In this document: piece by piece, positions 1 to 7,000 of the stretch
Layout: every line of letters starts with the position of its first letter
Position numbering within the stretch: the stretch's first letter is position 1
From: Victivallales bacterium
GTDB lineage: Bacteria; Verrucomicrobiota; Lentisphaeria; Oligosphaerales; Oligosphaeraceae
Direction: 5' to 3'
NCBI GenBank assembly: GCA_017964325.1
Contig: JAGCSE010000173.1
Coordinates: 1-10,524, forward strand
DNA: 10,524 bases
Made by a program: the position numbers and the translations under genes
The notes under the pieces: model-generated
Seen by the model: the letters and a program-made list of their open reading frames with translations, nothing else
Told to the model about the DNA's origin: nothing
Databases searched by the model: none

Positions 1-903
1 CCGATTCCATCGTCGCCGCAATCGCCTGCGGCTCCGCCCCCGTCGCCGTGCTACGCCGCGCCGCCGTCGATTCCTTCGTCGCCGCAATCGCCTGCCGCGC
101 CGCCGCCGTCGCCATCCTTCGCCGCGCCGCCGCCGATTCCATCGTCGCCGTCCTTCGCCGCGCCGCCGTCGATTCCATCGTCACAACCGCCTGCCACGCC
201 ATCGTTTAACGCGCCGCCGCCGATTCCATCCACGCCTTCGGCGACACCTCCAACACCGCCGACGGCGCAGCCGTCTTCTGCCCAGCAACCAACGGCACCA
301 CAGCCGCCGCAGCCACCACCTCCCGCGCCAACGGCCGCAGCATCGCAGCAACCTCCAGCGGAGCAATCGGAAGAACCGCAACCTGTTAAACCACAGCCCA
401 TCCGCCCGAAAGCCTTCAAGCCCGGCGGCGGCTCCAAGCTTCCACCGAATCTGAACATCGACAACCAGCCAGTATCGGGAGTCCGCAAGCCGTATCAGCC
501 GCAACCACCTGCGCCCCAACAATATCCACCATTATCAGCACCAAATGCACAAGGACAGTATCCACCCATGGCTCAGCCGCCCATGGCTCAGCCGCCCATG
601 ATGCAACAGCCGATGACACAACAACCTGTAGCTTTCAGTTCAGGGCTTGTCTGGGCAATTCTTGTGTTGATTTTCTGCTGCAATCCAATCGCGATCGCAT
701 CCATCGTCCTTTCGGCCATCGCCGGCAACGAGTTCCAGAAAGGCGATTTCGCAAACGCCATGCAGCACGCCAAACTATCCAAAATCATCACTCTCATCGC
801 TTTTATTCTTACTATATTATTTGCTGTTGGAGTCAGTCTAATGCCGACAGAAACGACAACTGAACCTGACCCCAGTTCCGTGGAAATAGAAATAGAACAA
901 TAA
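1..903 (+). CDS. Proline-rich CD225/dispanin-family membrane protein (5' end missing)
   Basis: The frame is open from base 1 to the TAA at 901-903, giving 300 codons, so the true start lies upstream of the window. Residues 1-81 are imperfect repeats rich in Pro, Ala and Ser (blocks such as IPSSPQSPAAPPPSP and SFAAPPP). Residues 82-190 are Pro/Gln-rich and 190-209 are MAQPP-type repeats. The C-terminus carries two hydrophobic helices (about 217-238 and 261-279) joined by a short polar loop with KGDFANAMQHAKLSK. The first helix contains IFCCNP, and this arrangement matches the CD225/dispanin (IFITM-like) domain, where the paired Cys is a typical feature. An acidic tail (EIEIEQ) follows. The long Pro-rich arm is probably cytoplasmic and unstructured. 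The family has no firm bacterial function. An ATG at 568 could start a short 111-residue form, but the unbroken repeat-rich frame upstream argues for the long one. It is the first visible gene of the four-gene unit. Confidence 0.8.
   Translation, partial: PIPSSPQSPAAPPPSPCYAAPPSIPSSPQSPAAPPPSPSFAAPPPIPSSPSFAAPPSIPSSQPPATPSFNAPPPIPSTPSATPPTPPTAQPSSAQQPTAPQPPQPPPPAPTAAASQQPPAEQSEEPQPVKPQPIRPKAFKPGGGSKLPPNLNIDNQPVSGVRKPYQPQPPAPQQYPPLSAPNAQGQYPPMAQPPMAQPPMMQQPMTQQPVAFSSGLVWAILVLIFCCNPIAIASIVLSAIAGNEFQKGDFANAMQHAKLSKIITLIAFILTILFAVGVSLMPTETTTEPDPSSVEIEIEQ
4..240 (+). repeat. In-frame tandem repeats coding a Pro/Ser/Ala-rich arm
   Basis: The Ile codon that opens each block (ATT followed by a Pro codon) occurs at 4, 70, 136, 172 and 223. 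The first spacings are exactly 66 bp (22 residues) twice, then 36 and 51 bp, so two full units are followed by shortened ones. Repeated pieces are IPSSPQSPAAPPPSP and SFAAPPP/S, with one copy reading CYAAPPS. All length changes keep the reading frame. This looks like expansion and contraction by slippage or recombination within a protein arm. Confidence 0.75.
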
Positions 904-910
904 TCACCCA

Positions 911-1309
911 ATGAAACTCTCACGCAGACAAAAGCTGATTCTCGCCATTCCAGCAGCCATTCTGCTGACCGCGGCATTGGTGGCTGTCTATTCCATGGAG
1001 CAAGGCAACGAAGTCCAGCGGTTCATGCCCAAGTGCATCTTCCATGAGTGGACGGGACTGCACTGCCCAGGCTGCGGCGGTACGCGCGCCGTCCACACCC
1101 TGCTCCACGGCCATCCGCTCAAAGCCATGCGTTACAACGCCCTCCTTCTACCTGGAACCATCTGCGCTGTGCTTCTTTGGAAATACCCTCAGCTTCAATA
1201 CAACAAGCCGTTTTCCATGACAATCGCCATTGTTTTCGTCCTTTTCTTCATCCTACGAAACATCCCGATCTATCCATTCACCCTCCTTGCGCCCCCCACG
1301 GCATTCTGA
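911..1309 (+). CDS. DUF2752 family small membrane protein
   Basis: The 132-residue protein has a hydrophobic helix at about 9-27, then the conserved block GLHCPGCGGTR (residues 49-59), then helices at about 76-90 and 102-115. It ends with RNIPIYPF and LAPP, as DUF2752 proteins do. Cys42, Cys52 and Cys55 lie in the loop after helix 1. The CPGCG-x-TR motif defines the family, whose biochemical role is not known; the cysteines could bind metal or act in thiol chemistry, but that is a guess. The gene starts 7 nt after the CD225 stop with no clear Shine-Dalgarno site, so translation is probably coupled. DUF2752 and CD225-type genes are, from memory, often neighbours in bacteria, which supports both calls. 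Confidence 0.85.
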   Translation: MKLSRRQKLILAIPAAILLTAALVAVYSMEQGNEVQRFMPKCIFHEWTGLHCPGCGGTRAVHTLLHGHPLKAMRYNALLLPGTICAVLLWKYPQLQYNKPFSMTIAIVFVLFFILRNIPIYPFTLLAPPTAF

Positions 1310-1310
1310 C

Positions 1311-2684
1311 ATGAAAAAAATCAGCGCTCCCAAAAGAATCCGCATCGGACTCGCCGCAATCGTGTTCATTCTCATCGGTCTGGCGTTCCTTGGACTTTTC
1401 CCGTCAGCGACCGCCCTGTTGAAAATCCAGACCGCGCCTTCGTTGCTGAAAACTATTGCCGCGTTTTCCATCGGAACGCTTGTGACATTCCTTGTCATTT
1501 TGTTCACCACGTTTCTTTTTGGACGTTTCTACTGCTCTGTCGTCTGTCCGCTGGGAATCTCGCAGGATGCCATCGAATTCATCACAAGACAGAAATCAAA
1601 ACAGCTTCCAAAACATCTCGCTTTTCCACGTGCGCTCTGCCTCTCCGTCGCCATCGGACTCCTGCTAGGCGGTTGGACGCTCGGCTTCAAACTATTGGAT
1701 CCTTACTCCAATTTTGGTCGTGTTTTCGCCTCATACGGACTTGGGGCCATTCTGCCGATTCTCATCGTCATCGCCCTGACATTCTGGCGTAAACGCTTCT
1801 TCTGCAATGCTATCTGCCCTGTCGGCACAATGCTTGGAATCGTATCCAGAATCGGTGTTTTCAAACTTTACATCACGGAAAAATGCATCAAATGCGGTCG
1901 TTGCGTCAAAGCCTGCAACGCTGGATGCATCGACATCGAAAACCGCCGCATCGACAACGCACGCTGTGTCCGTTGCATGAACTGCCTGTCCGCCTGCGCC
2001 ATGGGAGCCGTACAGTTCGGGCGTAAAACTACCGCCCCCCTGCCCTCTACGCCTAATTTGGAAAAACGCGAACTGCTGATATCCATTCCCATTGGACTTG
2101 TCGGACTTGGAGCCAGTGCGGCCGTCGGCCATCATTTTCTGAAGAAATTATTAGATGCAAAAACGTCAGAAGCCGTTGCAGAAGAAGCAGAAGAAACGTT
2201 GGAAGCAACACCGCAATTCATCCTTCCGCCAGGCGCGGGCGATGTAGGGCGTTTTGCCACGAAATGCACGGCATGTTTGCTTTGCGTCCACAACTGCCCG
2301 TCCAAAATCATCAAACCGTCGCCGTCCGGCTATGGCTTTGTCACGCTGAATCTCGAAGGCGGCCACTGTGGTTACGACTGCAACCGCTGTTCGCAAATCT
2401 GCCCGACGGGCGCCATCCAGCCGATTCCGCTGGAAGCCAAGCAGAAGCTCCGCATCGCCCAGGCCAGCATTAACTACAAGAATTGCAAAGTCTTCCAAGA
2501 AGACGAGCCATGCGGCAAATGCGCGGAAGTCTGCCCGACGAAGGCCATCACCCTCCGCAAGACTGGAGCCCCGAAGATGACGAAAAATCTCTGCATCGGT
2601 TGCGGCGCATGCCAGGCCATCTGCCCCCAAAAGACCATCACTGTATCACCAATAGCCAAACAAGAAGGAGTTGAAGAAGCATGA
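1311..2684 (+). CDS. NapH/NapG-like membrane polyferredoxin with six [4Fe-4S] sites
   Basis: This 457-residue protein is probably a membrane electron carrier. Four helices (about 12-30, 48-70, 107-127, 141-158) carry the two NapH/NosR-type motifs GRFYCSVVCPLG (Cys75, Cys79) and RFFCNAICPVG (Cys165, Cys169), both placed on the cytoplasmic side. A two-cluster ferredoxin follows (Cys192/195/198/202 and 219/222/225/229). A fifth hydrophobic segment (256-272), preceded by EKRELL, leads to a NapG-like part with four more cysteine groups: 319/322/325/329, 353/357/360/364, 392/401/404/408 and 428/431/434/438. It resembles NapH and NapG fused end to end. An in-frame ATG at 1230 would add 27 residues, but it lies inside the DUF2752 gene; the ATG at 1311, 1 nt past that stop and opening MKKISAPKRIRIG, is the better start. 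It overlaps the next gene by ATGA. The electron donor and acceptor are not shown by sequence; the neighbouring reductase is the obvious partner. Confidence 0.85.
   Translation: MKKISAPKRIRIGLAAIVFILIGLAFLGLFPSATALLKIQTAPSLLKTIAAFSIGTLVTFLVILFTTFLFGRFYCSVVCPLGISQDAIEFITRQKSKQLPKHLAFPRALCLSVAIGLLLGGWTLGFKLLDPYSNFGRVFASYGLGAILPILIVIALTFWRKRFFCNAICPVGTMLGIVSRIGVFKLYITEKCIKCGRCVKACNAGCIDIENRRIDNARCVRCMNCLSACAMGAVQFGRKTTAPLPSTPNLEKRELLISIPIGLVGLGASAAVGHHFLKKLLDAKTSEAVAEEAEETLEATPQFILPPGAGDVGRFATKCTACLLCVHNCPSKIIKPSPSGYGFVTLNLEGGHCGYDCNRCSQICPTGAIQPIPLEAKQKLRIAQASINYKNCKVFQEDEPCGKCAEVCPTKAITLRKTGAPKMTKNLCIGCGACQAICPQKTITVSPIAKQEGVEEA
2665..2670 (+). promoter_or_regulatory. Shine-Dalgarno site for the aldo/keto reductase
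   Basis: AAGGAG lies inside the 3' end of the polyferredoxin gene, 10 nt before the ATG at 2681. It is one of the few clear ribosome binding sites here; most genes in this window lack one. It supports the overlapping ATGA start. Confidence 0.6.
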
Positions 2685-3922
2685 ACAGACGCGATTTCCT
2701 CAAGACCGCCATCGCCACAGCAGCCGCCACGCAGGTGACACCACTCGTTGCACAAGACGCACCCAAAATGAACAAAGTGTCGTCTCTCAGCAACGGCCCG
2801 CAGGTCGTCCGCCGCACGCTGCGAAACACGGACATCTCCGTCCCGCTACTCGGTTACGGTATGATGCGCCTTCCGACAAATGGTGAGCAGATCGACTACG
2901 AAAAGGCTGAAGCACTTGTCAAACGCGCACTTGAAGCAGGCATCAACTATTTCGACACCGCCTATTTCTATCACAAGGGACAGTCTGAAAAGTTCTGCGG
3001 CGACATTCTCCCGAAATTCCCGCGCGACTCCTATTACCTCACCAGCAAGATGCCCGTCGGCCTCTGCAAGACGGAAGCGGACGTGGAACGCATCTTCAAC
3101 GAACAGCTAGAGCGTTGCAAGGCTGATTATTTCGATTTCTACCTTTTCCACAACATGAACGCAAATGTCTGGAAGACAGCAACCAAGCTTCATGTCTGGG
3201 ATTTTCTCCAAAAGAAGAAGGCCGAAGGCAAAGTCCGCAAGATCGGATTTTCCTTCCATGACAAATTCGAAGTTCTCAAGAAAATTGCGGACGCCTACCC
3301 GTGGGACTTCGCGCAGATCCAGCTGAACATTCTCGACTGGGAGCTCTACCATTCCCGTGAGCAGTATGAGATCCTCACGGAGCGCAACATCCCCGTCGTC
3401 ATCATGGAACCGCTTCGCGGCGGCGCGCTTGCGACGCTTTCACAGGAAGCCAACGACATTCTCAAGAAGGCCAATCCGAACCTGACGACCGCCGCCTGGG
3501 CGTTCCGTTTCGTCGCCTCCCTGCCCAACGTCCTCACCATCCTCTCCGGCATGTCGAAAATGGAGCATCTCGAAGAGAACATCAAGACGTTCTCCGAATT
3601 CAAACCACTCACGGACGATGAACGAAAGGTTCTCGATGAAGCTGTCCAAGCTTACCGCAAGGCGGGCGCCATCCCCTGCACGGGCTGCCGCTACTGCATG
3701 CCATGCCCTGCCGGCGTCGAAATCTCCACCATCTTCGGAATCTACAACCAGTTCAAACTCCACAACAACAAGTGGCAGTTCAAGAACGGCTACAACGGCA
3801 TTCCGGACGACGCCCGTGTGGATTCCTGCGTCGAATGCGAATCCTGCCTCAAGAAGTGCCCGCAGCAGCTGCAGATCCCCGAACTGCTGAAGAAAGTGGA
3901 AGCGGAAGTCAAACAAAATTGA
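2681..3922 (+). CDS. Tat-exported aldo/keto reductase with C-terminal [4Fe-4S] ferredoxin module
   Basis: The 413-residue protein opens with a twin-arginine signal, NRRDFLKTA, a hydrophobic stretch to about residue 24 and a likely cut near VAQ/DA, so it should be folded with cofactors and then exported. Residues about 44-325 are an aldo/keto reductase barrel: LGYGMMRLP, the tetrad candidates Asp92 and Tyr97 (FDTAYFY), Lys123 (LTSKMP) and His157 (YLFHN), and IMEPLRGG at 241-248. The C-terminal part has eight cysteines, 333/336/339/342 and 383/386/389/393, enough for two [4Fe-4S] clusters, as in the COG1453 type of ferredoxin-bearing AKRs. The natural substrate is unknown; a carbonyl or other small organic electron acceptor fits the fold. 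Export makes NADPH supply awkward, so electrons may arrive through the ferredoxin module from the polyferredoxin encoded just upstream. That is an inference from context. Confidence 0.88.
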   Translation: MNRRDFLKTAIATAAATQVTPLVAQDAPKMNKVSSLSNGPQVVRRTLRNTDISVPLLGYGMMRLPTNGEQIDYEKAEALVKRALEAGINYFDTAYFYHKGQSEKFCGDILPKFPRDSYYLTSKMPVGLCKTEADVERIFNEQLERCKADYFDFYLFHNMNANVWKTATKLHVWDFLQKKKAEGKVRKIGFSFHDKFEVLKKIADAYPWDFAQIQLNILDWELYHSREQYEILTERNIPVVIMEPLRGGALATLSQEANDILKKANPNLTTAAWAFRFVASLPNVLTILSGMSKMEHLEENIKTFSEFKPLTDDERKVLDEAVQAYRKAGAIPCTGCRYCMPCPAGVEISTIFGIYNQFKLHNNKWQFKNGYNGIPDDARVDSCVECESCLKKCPQQLQIPELLKKVEAEVKQN

Positions 3923-3927
3923 TTTTT

Positions 3928-3949
3928 CTAGGATTCTAGATTTCTAGAA
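3928..3949 (+). repeat. Three CTAG motifs at 8-bp spacing, upstream of the GH2 gene
   Basis: CTAG occurs at 3928, 3936 and 3944, exactly 8 bp apart. The second and third form an inverted repeat, TTCTAGA (3934-3940) and TCTAGAA (3943-3949), with 2 nt between. It begins 6 nt after the reductase stop codon. It looks like a small relative of the large CTAG array at 8294-8471. The hairpin is AT-rich and the T run at 3976-3981 is too far away for a standard intrinsic terminator, so I do not call one. Confidence 0.75.
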
Positions 3950-3959
3950 AGCAATATCT

Positions 3960-3965
3960 TATAGT
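3960..3965 (+). promoter_or_regulatory. Possible -10 element for the GH2 gene
   Basis: TATAGT differs from TATAAT by one base and sits in the AT-rich 84-bp gap before the GH2 gene. No good -35 hexamer lies 16-18 bp upstream; that stretch is taken up by the CTAG trio. The gap itself, compared with the near-zero gaps in the genes before it, is the main reason to expect a separate promoter here. Confidence 0.25.
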
Positions 3966-4006
3966 TTTAGAGTAGTTTTTTCTTCAACACTGAAAATCTT
4001 CTGCCC

Positions 4007-7000
4007 ATGAACAAAAAATTCGCCTTGATTTCATTTTTGTCCATCGTCATGGTCGCTGCCGCCTTCACGCCGCCGTTGCCGGAAGGCGCCTATCCGGAGT
4101 GGAGCTACGAGAAGGCGTGGAAGACGGATTCTGGTTTGCGCGAAACTGTCTGCCTCAACGGCTTATGGCAGTTCCGCTCCGATCCGCAGTACAAAGATGA
4201 AATCATCGTCGCAACCACTCATGAGCTGAAAATGAACAAGCCGGGCGATTTGGATCGGTTCGCTGTCTCGCAACCTCCAAACGCCACAGTCACAGCATCT
4301 TTTGATCCATCGAAACACACGGAAGGCAATGGCTCGCTGAAACTCGATCTCGATGTCCCGCCGAACCAGAATCTCTACCATGTCCACACGCTGCTCAAAA
4401 ATGTCCCCGCGCAGACGAAACTGAACATCCGCATCGACGTCCTCAACCAAATCAAGACGGGAACCATCCAGATTGAAGTGCAGGACGCCCGCAGTTGGGA
4501 GTATTTCTGCAAACTCGGCAACATGATTCCCGTCTCGGACAAATGGCAGACCATCGACACGGAAATCAGCCTCCCCGCCGACACGAAGGAAATCAAGATC
4601 TTCATTTGCCGCAACCACGGCAAACAGACCGGCGTGAAAGGGACGGCGTGGTTCGACAACCTCCGCATCGTCCAAATCGACCGCCCAGTCGTCAAGAATC
4701 CAGAAATACCTTCAGATGACAAGTGGGGCTTCGCCAAAGTGCCTGCCATCAACAACGAAGGCGTTTTCTACCATGACGACGATCCAGGCAAGGCCAATCC
4801 AGGCGGAAGGCATTTCGCATGGTACCGCCGTGACATCATGATCCCGAAATTCTGGGAGAACCGCCGTGTCTTTCTGGATTTCAACCGTCTGACGACGAAC
4901 GCTATTGTGTTCTGCGACGGCAAGAAGGTCGGCGACCTTGGCTACCAAGGCGGCTCGGTGGATGTCACGGAATTCGCTCGCCCTGGCGATCTCCTTCCGA
5001 TCTGCGTGTTTGTACAGTCGATCAACGCCGTGAACATCCTCCCACGTGTCATCAAGAGATCCAATCATCATCCCACCGGCATCAACGGCGACGTTTTCCT
5101 CCGCTCACAGCCCAAGGAGAACACGTTCGGCGACTGCACGATCATCACGGACACGGCGGAGCAAACCATCACCGTCAAGACCACCCTTTCACACCGCACG
5201 AAGGAAAACCTCCGCTGGCGTTGCGACATCCATGACGGAGCCAAGATTGTCAAGTCCTTCTCCGGCAAGCTCGAAGGAGATCAAATCATCGCAACGGACA
5301 AATGGGAGGACGCCGTCTTCTGGGAGCCGTCCAGCCCGAAGCTCTACACATTGACGCTTTCCTGCATCAAAGGCGCGGATCTGGTCGATCAGACAATGCC
5401 TGTCCGCTTTGGCTTCCGCGATTTCAAAATCAATGGCAAGTTCTTCTATTTGAACGGGATAAAGTTCAATTTGAAGCCTTGCGCCTACTGGCCGTTCAAA
5501 GGCAACTGGCATACAAAAGACGCCATGCGCCATTGGATTCGCAAAGCGAAAGCCGCAAATTATAATTTCGTCTATATCGAAGACGCGACTGTTCCCGGAA
5601 AGCCGGACGTCAATCCGGACATTCTGGATGTCTGCGACGAAGAAGGCATGCTCGTCGGGCTCGGGCCGCTTCCTGTCACAGGCTTCTTCAGCGACATCGA
5701 CGAACCGAAAGCATGGGACGACTGGACCATGTGCGCCGAACACGACGTCCGCCGCGTCATCAACCATCCGTCGCTCGTGATGTGGCGCATGAACATGAAC
5801 GGCAACTGCTATGCACAGGACCAGAATCCGCTTCTGCTCGACGGCAAGATGGAATTCACGCCTGGCTCGCCTTCCGCCAAGAAGGAGTACGCCATGCTCA
5901 AATCCAACGCTTTCGTACGTTCCATCGATCCCACGCGCCCAACGTACAACCACGCCTGCGGCAAGACAGGCGAACTTTATACGTTGAACAACTATCTCGG
6001 CTGGCCTGAACAGCAGGATTTGCGCGAATGGCTCCGCGTCTGGGCCGAAAAGGCTGACAAGCCATTGTTCATGGTCGAACACGCCATCCCCTATCCGGGC
6101 GACTTCCAGATGCGCGATCCGCGCCAATGGTGGCAAAATGAACCAGTTATGACGGAATACGGCGCCATCCAGCTCGGCGAAAAGGCATACGATCTGGAAG
6201 AGGACGACTATGTCGATTATCTCTCCCGCCAATGGCATCATCAGAAAAAAGTATGGTATTCCTCCTACCCGTATTTCTGCGACAACTATCCGCCGATTCT
6301 CGATATCTGCTCATCCCGCGTCTATGAAGTCCTCATCCCCGCATGGCGCACATGGGGCATCTCCGGCGGTGTCAACGCATGGGAGAACTGCTGGCGGCGG
6401 CTTATTAAGAAAAACGCCCCTGGAGCTGTGGGGCAAGTTCCTCCGTCCGTGCCACTTAAGACGGACTGGGCGAATCTCCAGCGGCCCGGCTACGATTGTT
6501 CATACTGGGTCTATGATCCGGGCGGCGGCGGTGAAATCCGCACGTTGCATGATCTGGGACGCCCCGAAGAGAAGGAATACTTCCAGCCGACCATGCGCAG
6601 CGAAATTATGCCACAAATTCTCGCCCCGCTCTACGCCTACATCGGCGGACCGGACGACCAGTGGTTCGCGCAGGACCATACCTTCCGTACAGGCGAAACA
6701 GTCGGGAAATCCGTCATCCTGCTCAATGACAACCGCAAGCCTGTGACATTCAACGTTCAATGGCGTTGCACTATGGACGGCCAGACGATCGCTTCCGGCA
6801 ATGAGGACGTCATCGTCCAGCCAGGCGAATCCGGCCGTTCACAAATCCGTTTCACCGCTCCGAAAGTCAACGGCCGTTCGGAGGCGAAAGTCATTGCCGA
6901 CGTGAAGGCGGATGATCAGCGGTTAACGGTGAAACCATTTGCATTACAGTTCTATCCGCCTCGCGCCAAACAAAATGCATCCTTCCCGTCATGGGGGTTG

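Noticed and set aside
51..619. Long Gly/Ala/Cys-rich and Arg/Trp-rich open frames on the minus strand.
   Set aside because: They are mirror frames of the proline-codon-rich repeats on the plus strand, with low-complexity composition and no domain.
1230..1310. An upstream ATG that would lengthen the polyferredoxin by 27 residues.
   Set aside because: It lies within the DUF2752 gene in another frame, the added residues are Ser/Pro-rich and not membrane-like, and ATG 1311 gives the expected basic N-terminus before helix 1.
3934..3981. An intrinsic terminator after the aldo/keto reductase gene (TTCTAGA/TCTAGAA hairpin and a T run).
   Set aside because: The stem is AT-rich and the six-T run is 26 nt past it, so the layout is not that of a standard terminator.
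5189..6241. A 350-codon open frame on the minus strand inside the GH2 gene.
   Set aside because: It is antisense to a clearly coding frame with strong domain signals; long antisense frames are common in GC-rich genes with this codon use.
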